A DNA stretch of 49,343 nt from Patulibacter medicamentivorans (lineage in GTDB: Bacteria; Actinomycetota; Thermoleophilia; Solirubrobacterales; Solirubrobacteraceae): the NCBI RefSeq assembly GCF_000240225.1, contig NZ_AGUD01000200.1, positions 1-49,343 of the forward strand, in the 5' to 3' direction. How positions within the stretch are numbered: position 1 is the first letter of the stretch; each line of letters opens with the position of its first letter. The notes below the pieces were generated by a model. It was given only the letters and a program-made list of their open reading frames with translations. It ran no database searches and was not told the DNA's origin. The position numbers and the translations under genes were made by a program. Of the stretch, positions 15,641 to 23,900 are shown piece by piece.

Positions 15641-16634
15641 GCTCGTACGCCTCCTCTCCGGCCGGCAGCTCGGCGGCACGGGCGGCGGTCACCGCTCGCT
15701 CGATCCGCTCGTCGGCCACGCGCTCGACGGCGTCCAGCTCGTCGTCGGAGCCGAGGCCCTCGGCCACGATCCGCGCGCGGAGCACCGTTAGGGGGTCACG
15801 CTCCCGCCATCGGCTTGCCTCGTTGTCGGGCTTGTAGGTCTGCCCGTCGCCCTCGTAGTGGCCATGCCAGCGGTACGTCATGGCCTCGATCAGCACGGGC
15901 CCTTCGCCGCGGCGGCACCGATCGGCCGCGTCGACGGTCGCCGCGTGCACCGCGGCGGCGTCGTTGCCGTCGACCGTGGCGGCGTGGACGCCGTAGCCGC
16001 CGATCGCGCGCTCGGCGACGGATCCGATCCGCGTCATCGTGCTCGAGTCGGTGAACTCGGCGTAGAGGTTGTTCTCGCAGAGGAAGATCGCGGGCAGGTT
16101 CCAGATCGCGGCCAGGTTGACCGCCTCGTGGAACGAGCCCTGGTTGACGGCGCCCTCGCCGAAGAACGCGACGGCGACACGGTCCTGCCCGAGCTGCTTG
16201 CTCGACAACGCCGCCCCGACGATGAGCGGAATGCCGGCGCCGACGATGGCGTTGGCGCCGAGGATCCCCAGCGCCGGATCGGCGATGTGCATCGAACCGC
16301 CCTTGCCGCGGCCGAGGCCGGTGACCTTGCCGAAGAGCTCGGCCATCATCGCGTCGACGTCGGCACCCTTCGCCAGCACGTGACCATGCCCGCGGTGGGT
16401 GGTGGCGAGGTAGTCGTCGGGTCGCAGCGCGGCGGCGACACCCGCGGCGACGGCTTCCTGCCCGAGCGACGTGTGGACGAAGCCCGGGACTTCTCCGTCG
16501 CGGTAGAGCGCGGCGACGGCCAGCTCGAACGCCCGGACCAGCGCGACGGTCGCGTGCAGCTCCCGCAGCGGGGGCGCCTGATTGGGCGGCGTGGGCCTCG
16601 CGTCGGGCTGGGCTTCGGGCGGTGCGGGCGTCAT
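15624..16634 (-). CDS. 2-oxoacid (pyruvate/acetoin-type) dehydrogenase E1 component, alpha subunit
   Basis: A 336-residue thiamine-diphosphate subunit. The TPP/Mg motif is FFGEGAVNQGSFHEAVNLAA followed by FLCENN (about residues 165-192). Other family marks are FVHTSLGQEAVAAGVAAAL, HRGHGHVLAKG, GRGKGGSMHI and YRWHGHYEGD. The ATG at 16634 has GGAG 8 bases upstream. It heads a minus-strand operon (E1alpha, E1beta, histidine phosphatase) and faces the E2 gene across a regulatory gap of about 114 bases holding two palindromes. It resembles AcoA/PdhA-type enzymes. With no acetoin-specific genes visible, pyruvate, acetoin or an aryl or branched 2-oxo acid from the nearby pathway are all possible. 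Confidence 0.9.
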   Translation of the reverse strand: MTPAPPEAQPDARPTPPNQAPPLRELHATVALVRAFELAVAALYRDGEVPGFVHTSLGQEAVAAGVAAALRPDDYLATTHRGHGHVLAKGADVDAMMAELFGKVTGLGRGKGGSMHIADPALGILGANAIVGAGIPLIVGAALSSKQLGQDRVAVAFFGEGAVNQGSFHEAVNLAAIWNLPAIFLCENNLYAEFTDSSTMTRIGSVAERAIGGYGVHAATVDGNDAAAVHAATVDAADRCRRGEGPVLIEAMTYRWHGHYEGDGQTYKPDNEASRWRERDPLTVLRARIVAEGLGSDDELDAVERVADERIERAVTAARAAELPAGEEAYEHVFGA

Positions 16635-16676
16635 CGGGAACTCCTACTGTCAGGTCAAAACCGAGAATATCGAGAA

Positions 16677-16688
16677 ATCTCTTGAGAT
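16677..16688. promoter_or_regulatory. Palindrome ATCTC-TT-GAGAT over the likely E2 -35 element
   Basis: ATCTCTTGAGAT is a 5-2-5 inverted repeat inside an unusually AT-rich stretch (16655-16715). TTGAGA (16682-16687) within it can serve as -35, with TACCAT (16704-16709) as -10 at a 16-base spacing for the E2 gene. A second short palindrome, GAGAAATCTC (16672-16681), overlaps it. It could be a regulator site for the divergent E1/E2 promoters. Confidence 0.45.
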
Positions 16689-16698
16689 CACATGCTAC

Positions 16699-16707
16699 GG
16701 TCATACC
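16699..16707. promoter_or_regulatory. GGTNNNACC operator-like site (GntR/FadR type)
   Basis: GGTCATACC matches the GGT-N3-ACC core known for the FadR subfamily of GntR regulators. It overlaps the putative -10 of the E2 gene in the E1/E2 divergent gap. The FCD-domain regulator at 19379-20155 is the obvious candidate binder. Binding would repress E2 and possibly E1. Confidence 0.5.
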
Positions 16708-16748
16708 ATCGTGAACACCAGTCGACGTTCAGAAGGCGGCACTCGCCA

Positions 16749-18035
16749 GTGATCACTCCCGTCGTCATGCCGCAGCTCGGCCTCGAGGTGACCGAAGGTG
16801 TGGTCGTCGAGCTCTTTGTCTTGCCCGGCGCTACCGTCACGAAGGACCTCCCGCTGCTGGAGCTCGAGACGGACAAGGCCAGCACCGAGGTCGTAGCCCC
16901 GCGCGACGGCGTGTTGCGGGCCTGGTCGGTCGGGGTCGGCGACGCGGTGCCGGTCGGCGACGTGCTGGCGTTGATCGCCGACACCGCGGACGAGCCGCTG
17001 GAGGCCGAGTCCTCCGCCGTCGACACGGCAGCGGCGGAGGCCGGAGTCCCACCTGGGGCCGACGATGCCCGCGCCGCGGGGGTCGGAGCCGCCGTATCGG
17101 GGGCGAGCGGCAGCGGATCGCCCGGCGCCGGCGACGCACCCGATGGCGCGCCTCGCCGTCGCGTCGCGCCGGTGGCGCGCCGGGCGGCAGCGGCTCTGGG
17201 CGTCTCCCTGGCCGCAGTCGAGGGAACGGGCCCGCGCGGCCGCGTGACGCTCGATGACGTGCGCCGAGCGGCGGCCGCCGAGAGCGCGCCCGCTACGTCC
17301 GCCGGGCCGCTGGCCGCGCCCGCGCCCGGTGCCGCCTCGGGGACCGCCGAGGAACTGCCGATCAGCGCGATCCGACGCGCGATCGCGCGCCGGATGCGTG
17401 CCAGTCAGCTGATCCCGCAGTACCAGCTGCAGCGCGACATCGACGCGAGTCACCTGTTGGCGCAGAAGGCGGCGCAGGCGGAGGGACGGAACGCGGCCGC
17501 GCGGATCGGCGTCAACGACCTGCTGGTGCAGGCGCTGGCCGAGACCGTTCGACGTCACCCCGAGTTGGCCGTGACCTGGGTCGACGGCGACGACGGGCCG
17601 CGGATGATCCGCAGCGGTGCCGACGGCGTCGGCCTGGCGGTCGCGAGCGACAAGGGCCTGGTGGTGCCGGTGATCCGCGACCCGCAGACGGCGGGTCTCG
17701 CGGCAATCGCCGAGCAGCGCCAGCGGCTGGTCGCGGCGGCGCGCGGTGGAACCCTCGGCCTTGACGAGATGGCCGGCGCGGCGATCACGCTGTCGAATCT
17801 CGGCGGCTTCGGCGTCGACCGCTTCACGGCGATGCTCAACCCCGGCGAGTCCGCGATCGTGGCCGTCGGCCGGACCGTCGAGCGTGTCGTGCCGCGACGC
17901 CGCGGCACTGCCGTTGTGCCCGTGCTCGCCGTGACCGTGAGCTTCGACCACCGCGTGATCGACGGCGCCGTCGGCGCCGCCGCGCTCGGCACGCTCGCCG
18001 CGCTGCTCGAAGGCGACCTGGCATGGCGTCCGTGA
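16749..18035 (+). CDS. 2-oxoacid dehydrogenase E2 component (dihydrolipoyl acyltransferase)
   Basis: A 428-residue E2 core subunit that transfers the acyl group from lipoamide to CoA. The lipoyl domain spans residues 1-80 with the modified Lys in LELETDKASTEVV (about residue 42). After an Ala/Gly/Pro linker comes a peripheral subunit-binding domain, VAPVARRAAAALGVSLAAVEG and GRVTLDDVRRA. A second Ala/Pro linker leads to the catalytic domain from about residue 200 (ISAIRRAIARRMRASQ), ending with SFDHRVIDGAVGAAAL, the HRxxDG active-site motif. The start chosen is GTG 16749, which begins the lipoyl domain as ITPVVMPQLG; the open frame upstream to 16692 lies over the promoter/operator region. It is transcribed away from E1 and is followed 52 bases later by the M20 gene. 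Confidence 0.92.
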   Translation: MITPVVMPQLGLEVTEGVVVELFVLPGATVTKDLPLLELETDKASTEVVAPRDGVLRAWSVGVGDAVPVGDVLALIADTADEPLEAESSAVDTAAAEAGVPPGADDARAAGVGAAVSGASGSGSPGAGDAPDGAPRRRVAPVARRAAAALGVSLAAVEGTGPRGRVTLDDVRRAAAAESAPATSAGPLAAPAPGAASGTAEELPISAIRRAIARRMRASQLIPQYQLQRDIDASHLLAQKAAQAEGRNAAARIGVNDLLVQALAETVRRHPELAVTWVDGDDGPRMIRSGADGVGLAVASDKGLVVPVIRDPQTAGLAAIAEQRQRLVAAARGGTLGLDEMAGAAITLSNLGGFGVDRFTAMLNPGESAIVAVGRTVERVVPRRRGTAVVPVLAVTVSFDHRVIDGAVGAAALGTLAALLEGDLAWRP

Positions 18036-18087
18036 CGGCGCCGCGCTGCTCCGAAGATCTACCACCCTGGACCACCGAAAGGCATCC

Positions 18088-19302
18088 ATGAGCACCCAAT
18101 CGCAGGACGTCTCCGTCGACGTCGGCCGCGCGGAGCAGCTGCTCCGCGAGATCGTCTCCATCCGCAGCGTCGTCGGCGAGCCGACGACCGCCCACCTCTG
18201 GGTCTCCGAGCGTCTGCGCGAGCTCGGCATGACCGTCGAGCACTACGCGGTCGAGGGGCGCAAGACGCCGCTCGTCCTCGGTGTCCTCGAGGGCGAAGGG
18301 GACGGTCCGGGGGTGCTCTTCGACGGCCACTACGACACCGTCGGCGCCGTGCCGTCCGACTGGTCGCGCGATCCGTTCGAGGCCGAGGTCATCGACGGCG
18401 AGCTCTACGGCCGCGGCGCCGTGGATTCGAAGGGCACGATGGTCTCGATGTTGACCGCGATCGAGCAGGTCGTGACGTCGAACCAGCCGCGTAGCGGACC
18501 GCTCTACTACATGTCGGACTCCGACGGTGAGGACGGCTTCCGCGGAGCGGTGCTGATGAAGGACCTCGGCGTCGCCAAGCGGGTCGGCACGGTCTTCTCG
18601 GCCGAGGCGACGAGCAACCGCCGCGTCGAGATCGCCTACCCGGGCATCTCCACCTGGAAGATCACCGCCGTCGGTCGCACGGCGCACCCGACGGAGCCCG
18701 AGCGCGGGATCAACGCCGTCACCAAGATGGCCAAGCTCGTGCTCGCGGTCGACCAGGGTCGCCTGGCGATCCCGCAGGGCGATTCGCAGTTCTTCGGTCC
18801 CCGGGTCTCGATCCAGGCGACCCGTACCTCCCACGTCGGCGGCTGGGCGATTCCGGGCCGCTGCGACGTGATCCTCTCCGTGATGTCGACGGTCGGCGTC
18901 TCGCTGGCCGAGGTCCGCGACGCGATCGACGCGTTCCTTCGCACGCTGGAGCAGGAGGACGGCGAGGTGCGGTTCGAGCGCAAGCTGCTGCCGATGGGCG
19001 CCGGTCGCCTGTGGCTGCGTCCCGGCGAGGTGGACCCGCGCCACGCGGCGGTCGCGGCGATGGCCGACGCGGTCGAGGCCGTCACCGGCAAGCCCGCCGT
19101 GGTGCAGCACTTCAATGGTGGCTGGGTCGACGCGGTCGAGCTGATGGAGGCGGGCGAGGACGGCTTCGGCACCCCGGCGGCGATCACCTTCGGGCCCGGC
19201 GATTTCGAGCTCGCGCACATGGTGGACGAGCACATCTCGGTCGCCGAGGTCGCGCAGGCGGGCGAGATCTACGCCCGCGCGACGCTCGAGCTGCTGGGCT
19301 GA
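18088..19302 (+). CDS. M20 family metallohydrolase (ArgE/DapE/YgeY-like)
   Basis: A 404-residue zinc-dependent amidohydrolase/peptidase. Metal and catalytic landmarks are FDGHYDTVG (His, about residue 80), YGRGAVDSKG (bridging Asp, about 112), SDSDGEDGF where the usual Glu-Glu pair reads Glu-Asp, FSAEATSN (Glu) and a C-terminal HMVDEHIS (His). The dimerisation domain contains TAVGRTAHPTEPERGINAV. Relatives remove acyl or carbamoyl groups from N-acylated amino acids or cleave small peptides. Here an N-acyl amino acid or amide from the compound degraded by this region is a reasonable guess. A GAAAGG ribosome site precedes ATG 18088. It lies downstream of E2 and probably shares its transcript. 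Confidence 0.85.
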   Translation: MSTQSQDVSVDVGRAEQLLREIVSIRSVVGEPTTAHLWVSERLRELGMTVEHYAVEGRKTPLVLGVLEGEGDGPGVLFDGHYDTVGAVPSDWSRDPFEAEVIDGELYGRGAVDSKGTMVSMLTAIEQVVTSNQPRSGPLYYMSDSDGEDGFRGAVLMKDLGVAKRVGTVFSAEATSNRRVEIAYPGISTWKITAVGRTAHPTEPERGINAVTKMAKLVLAVDQGRLAIPQGDSQFFGPRVSIQATRTSHVGGWAIPGRCDVILSVMSTVGVSLAEVRDAIDAFLRTLEQEDGEVRFERKLLPMGAGRLWLRPGEVDPRHAAVAAMADAVEAVTGKPAVVQHFNGGWVDAVELMEAGEDGFGTPAAITFGPGDFELAHMVDEHISVAEVAQAGEIYARATLELLG

Positions 19303-19378
19303 CCGGCCGGTCCTCGGCGCCGCGTGCCATCGGCGGCGCGTAGCGTCGAGGACCGGCTCGGCCGTCGCCCGACGCCCG

Positions 19379-20155
19379 TCACGGCTTGGTCAGCCGCACT
19401 CCGGCGGCATCGATCAGCGCGCTGATGTCCTGGTGGTACTCGAGACCCGACCGGTCCCATGCCTGTCGGAAGTCCTCGACGTGGCGCCGGGCCATCAGCG
19501 CGGCCAGGTCGGGATCGCCCTCGGCAACTGCATCGAGGATCCGCTGATGGAAGTCGGTGGCAGCGGTCGCGGTGCGCTCGTCGGTGACGAACTGCGCCAC
19601 CGTCGGCACGATCACCTGCCCGAGCGACGCGCGAGCGAGCACCAGCGGCGGGTTGTCGCTGGCCTCCGCGATCGCAACGTGGAACTCGTCGTCCAGCCGG
19701 CACCAGCGGAGGAAATCGCCGCCGCAGTCGCGCTGGGCCCGAACGATCCGGCGCAGCACGGCAAGATCGTCGTCGCTGCGGCGCAGCGCGGCGAGCCGCG
19801 TCAGCTCGGGCTCCAGCAGGAGCAGGGCCTCGTAGAGCGCGGCAAACGTGACCGTGCGCCGGCGGAGGGCCTGGCTGATCGCGCGCGACGCCGGTTCCTC
19901 CGTCGGCGTGCGGACGACGAAGATTCGCGGGCTCGAGCGTTCGATGAAGCCCGACTCCTGGAGCACGCGCAGGGCCTCCCGGACGGTCGGACGGCTGAAC
20001 CCCGACTGCTCGGCCAGCGCAACCTCGGACGGCAGTCGCTGCCCCTCGGCGAGCTCGCCGGCGACGATCGACGCGCGGATCCGAGCGGCCATCCGCTGGT
20101 ATGCCGGACCGTCGTCGCTCGTGGCTGCGGGTCCCGGCTGCTCCGGTCGGGCCAT
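19379..20155 (-). CDS. GntR family regulator, FCD (FadR) subfamily
   Basis: A 258-residue repressor or activator with an N-terminal winged helix (about residues 20-85: IRASIVAGELAEGQRLPSEV, SRPTVREALRVLQESGFIER) and a C-terminal all-helical FCD ligand domain. The FCD metal/ligand residues are visible as DDEFHVAIAEASDN and DFHQRILDAVAEGD. FCD regulators sense small carboxylic acids such as pyruvate, lactate or sugar acids, which fits control of the nearby 2-oxoacid dehydrogenase. It starts 3 bases after the TetR stop, so both regulators are on one transcript. Candidate binding site: GGTCATACC at 16699-16707. Confidence 0.9.
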   Translation of the reverse strand: MARPEQPGPAATSDDGPAYQRMAARIRASIVAGELAEGQRLPSEVALAEQSGFSRPTVREALRVLQESGFIERSSPRIFVVRTPTEEPASRAISQALRRRTVTFAALYEALLLLEPELTRLAALRRSDDDLAVLRRIVRAQRDCGGDFLRWCRLDDEFHVAIAEASDNPPLVLARASLGQVIVPTVAQFVTDERTATAATDFHQRILDAVAEGDPDLAALMARRHVEDFRQAWDRSGLEYHQDISALIDAAGVRLTKP

Positions 20156-20158
20156 CGA

Positions 20159-20839
20159 TCAGCCCGACCGGCGGCCAGCTGCGACCTCGGGGGCCGGGGC
20201 GCCTTCGAGGGTCGCGATCGTCTGGGCCACGTCGGGGCGGCCCTTGCCGCCGATCCGCAGGTTCTCGACGAGCGTGTCGTAGGAGAGCTCCGCGATGTCG
20301 CTGTGGTCGAGGTCGCGGTGCTTGACCCAGTCGAGGGTCAGCTCGTGGGTGTAGCCGACGAACCCGCGCAGCGCGGCGCGTAGGCGGGGCGGCTGGTCGC
20401 GTTCGAGCTGCAGGATGTCGAGGATCTGGCCGACGGCGGCGCTCCACGCGGCCTCGGCGATCTCGTGGACCTCGTCGTGGGTCGCCCGCGACTGGAACAG
20501 GTTCAGCCACCGCTGGGGGTCGGTCTCGATGTACTCGTAGTGGCGGCGCAGCAGGCCGCGCAGCTGCGCCTCCATCGTCAACTCGTCCGGGCGGGGGCGC
20601 TGGTAGTCGAGGAAGTCGTCCCAGATTCGCTCGAGGACCTCGGTGTAGAGGCCGCGCTTGCCGTTGAAGTGGTACGCGACGAGGCCGTGCGAGATGACGC
20701 CGGCCTGCTCGCAGATCTCGTCGAGGCTGACGTCCTCGTAGGCCCGCGAGCTGAAGAGCATGGTCGCGGCGTCGAGGATCAGCTGCTTCCGTGCGCCGTT
20801 CGGTGCGCGTCGGCTCTTCTTTCGCGGTTCGGTCGACAA
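20159..20839 (-). CDS. TetR family transcriptional regulator
   Basis: A protein of about 226 residues with an N-terminal TetR helix-turn-helix (GARKQLILDAATMLFSSRAYEDV to GLVAYHFNGKRGLYTEVLE, about residues 18-65; the long name is given as end segments only) and a helical ligand/dimerisation domain. The open frame continues to 21040, but that stretch covers the promoter region and has no regulator character. A TTG at 20839 is preferred because a TATACA hexamer lies 11 bases before it on this strand and the Lys/Arg-rich arm follows. It diverges from the oxidoreductase gene. The palindromes at 20896 and 20939 lie between them and recur before other genes of the cluster, which marks it as the likely local repressor. 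The ligand is unknown. Confidence 0.85.
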   Translation of the reverse strand: MSTEPRKKSRRAPNGARKQLILDAATMLFSSRAYEDVSLDEICEQAGVISHGLVAYHFNGKRGLYTEVLERIWDDFLDYQRPRPDELTMEAQLRGLLRRHYEYIETDPQRWLNLFQSRATHDEVHEIAEAAWSAAVGQILDILQLERDQPPRLRAALRGFVGYTHELTLDWVKHRDLDHSDIAELSYDTLVENLRIGGKGRPDVAQTIATLEGAPAPEVAAGRRSG

Positions 20840-20850
20840 GGTCCGCCGAG

Positions 20851-20856
20851 TGTATA
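20851..20856 (-). promoter_or_regulatory. -10 element of the tetR-gntR operon
   Basis: TATACA on the minus strand is 11 bases before the proposed TTG start, leaving a leader of only a few bases. Operator A lies about 40 bases upstream of it, so autoregulation is plausible. Confidence 0.45.
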
Positions 20857-20895
20857 GGCGCCTCACGCGGATCGGAACGCCGGACACCGATCTAA

Positions 20896-20910
20896 TTGCC
20901 CACTGGGCAA
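20896..20910. promoter_or_regulatory. TetR operator A (perfect 7-1-7 palindrome)
   Basis: TTGCCCACTGGGCAA is a perfect inverted repeat between tetR and the oxidoreductase gene. A TAGCGT (20917-20922) close behind could be a -10, so a bound repressor would sit on the promoter. Close matches occur at 24587, 31613 and 34584. Confidence 0.75.
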
Positions 20911-20938
20911 AAGTGCTAGCGTCTCGACGATCGGTGAA

Positions 20939-20953
20939 TTGCCGAGCGGTCAA
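20939..20953. promoter_or_regulatory. TetR operator B (imperfect copy)
   Basis: TTGCCGAGCGGTCAA shares the half-site TTGCC and a one-base variant GTCAA of the second half-site. It is flanked by GAA and TTC, which extend the dyad. It lies 43 bases downstream of site A and just before the ribosome site of the oxidoreductase gene. Confidence 0.55.
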
Positions 20954-20975
20954 TTCAGAGGGAGAGGGGACGACG

Positions 20976-23900
20976 ATGGTGGCCTTCCGGCTCGACGACA
21001 AGTACACGGTCGAAGACGGCGTGATCTTCGTCACCGGCACGCAGGCGCTGGCTCGCGTGCCACTCGATCAGCACCGCGCCGACGTGCGCGCGGGGCTCGA
21101 CATCGCGGGGTACGTCTCGGGGTACCAGGGGTCGCCCCTGGGCACCTACGACCTCGAGCTCGGTCGCCAGCGCGAGCGCCTGGCCGCCGCCGGGATCCAG
21201 CATCAGCCCGCCGTCAACGAGGAACTCGGGGCGACGGCGGTGATGGGCACGCAGCTGGCCCCGAACGTCGGCACGCTGAAGCACCAGGGCGTCGTCGGCT
21301 ACTGGTACGGCAAGGCCCCGGGGCTCGACCGCGCGGGGGACGCGCTGCGCCACGCCAACCTGATTGGCACGCAGCCGCTCGGCGGCGCCGTGGCGTTCGT
21401 CGGCGACGACGCGACGGCCAAGTCGTCGAGCATCCCGTCCAGCTCGGAGTATGCGCTCTTCGACCTCGGCATGCCGGTGCTCGTGCCCGGAGATGTCCAG
21501 GAGATCCTCGACTACGGCCTGCACGCGGTGGCGATGTCGCGGGCGTCCGGCCTGTGGACGGCGCTGAAGCTGGCGACCTCGGTGGCCGACGGCTCCGGCA
21601 CGGCGCTGGTCGGCCGCGACCGCGTCCGGCCGGTACTGCCCGACGCCGCGGCGACGCGCCACGCGCCGCACGCCCAGCTGATTGGCGCGGCGCTGCTCGA
21701 GCTCGAGCGCTCGATGCTCGAGGAGCGGCTCGACCTGGCGCGCGAGTACGGGCGCCTGAACCGGCTCAACGAGGTCGTCGTCTCGCACCCGGACGACCGG
21801 ATCGGGATCGTCGCGGTCGGGCGGATGTACCAGGAGGTCCGGCAGGCGCTCCGCGACCTGGGCCTCGACGACGACGGGCTCGCGCGCAACCGGGTCCGGG
21901 TGATGAAGGTCGGGATGCCGTACCCGGTCGACCCCGCCGACCTGCGGGAGCTCGCGCACGGCTTGGACCGGATCGTGGTGGTCGAGGAGAAGCGCGCCTT
22001 CGTCGAGACCCAGCTCAAGGATGCGCTGTTCGGCCAGCCAGCCCCGCCCGTCGTCACCGGAAAGCGGGACGCGGATGGGGCGTCGCTGTTCCCGGCCGCG
22101 GGGGAGTTCGACGGCGGCCTGATCACGCGGACGCTCGCCGCCGCGGTGCTGGGCGACGAGGACGCGGCTCCGACGGCGGCCCGCGCACGCGTGCTGCGGC
22201 TCGACGGCATCCGCACGCCCGAGCCGCTGCCGCTGGCGCGGACGCCCTACTACTGCTCCGGCTGCCCGCACAACTCGTCGACGACGAGCCTGCCCGAGGA
22301 CAGCGTCGTCGGCGCCGGCATCGGCTGCAGCGGCATGGTGATGGTGATGGACGAGGACCAGGTCGGCGCGGTCGCCGGCGTGACGCAGATGGGGGGCGAG
22401 GGCGCGCAGTGGATCGGGATGGCCCCGTTCGTCGACTCCCCGCACTTCTTCCAGAACCTCGGCGACGGGACGTTCCTCCACTCGGGCTCGCTGGCGATCC
22501 GTGCGGCGATCGCCGCCGAGGTCGACATCACCTACAAGCTGCTCTACAACGCCGCGATCGCGATGACGGGTGGCCAGCAGCCCGCGGGCGGCGGCCTCTC
22601 GGTCCCCGAGATCTGCCAGATGCTCACCGCTGAGGGGGTCTCTCGGATCCTGATCACGGCCGACGACGTGAGCGCCTACGCGGGCGTGCGGCTGCCCGAC
22701 GGGATCGAGGTCTGGGCGCGCGACCGGCTGGTCGAGGCGCAGGAGCGGCTGGCCGCGATCAAGGGCGTCACGGTGCTCATCCACGACCAGGAGTGCGCGA
22801 CCGAGCTGCGTCGGAAGCGCAAGCGTGGCCTGGCGCCGGCCCGCGAGAAGCGGATCTTCATCAACGAGCGCGTCTGCGAGGGCTGCGGCGACTGCGGCGC
22901 CAAGTCGAATTGCCTGTCGGTGATCCCGATCGAGACCGAGTTCGGTCGCAAGACCGCGATCCACCAGGCGTCCTGCAACACCGACTACTCCTGCGTCGAC
23001 GGCGACTGCCCCTCGTTCCTGGAGATCGTGCCGGCGACCGGCGGGGCGCAGCACCAGATGCCGCCCGACCTTGCCGCCGATGCGCTGCCGGAGCCCGCAG
23101 CCGACCTGCCGTCCGAGGCGACGATCCGGATCACCGGCGTCGGCGGGACCGGCGTGGTCAGCGTGGCGCAGATGCTCGCGATCGCGGCCCATCTCGAAGG
23201 CCGGCACGTCCGCGGCCTCGACCAGATCGGCCTGGCGCAGAAGGGCGGTCCGGTGGTGTCCGACCTGCGGATCCAGGCCACGGCGACGGACGGGTCGAAC
23301 CGATTGGGCAGCGCCGACTGCGACGTCTATCTGGGCTGCGACCTGCTCGTCGCGGCCGAGGGTCGCAACCTCGCCGCGGCGGACCGCGCCCGCACGGTCG
23401 CGGTGCTGTCGAGCAGCGAGGTCCCGACCGGCCACATGGTCTCCGACCCGCTGCTGCGCTTCCCGCCGCTGCGATCGCTGACCGACCGGGTGCTCAGCCG
23501 CGCCCGCGAGGATCGGTCGCTCTGCTTCGCGGCGCAGGACGACGCGACGACGCTGTTCGCCGTCGATCAGGTCGCGAACGTGATGCTGCTCGGCGCGGCC
23601 TTCCAGCTCGGTGCGCTGCCCGTCAGTGCGGCGGCGATCGAGCGCGCGATCGAGCTCAACGGCACCCAGGTCGAAGTCAACCGGCAGGCGTTCCGCCGCG
23701 GTCGACAGCGGGTGGCCGATCCCGAGGCGTACGACGCGCTGCTCCTGGCCCGCATGCCCGTGGTGGGCGCCCTGGAACTCGATCCGGAGCAGCGGGCGAT
23801 CGTCGACGACGTCGGCGCCGCTCCGGGCTCGGAGCTCGAGCGCCTGCTGGAGCGGCGCGTGTCGGAGCTCGTCGGCTTCCAGGACGTCGCCTACGCACGG

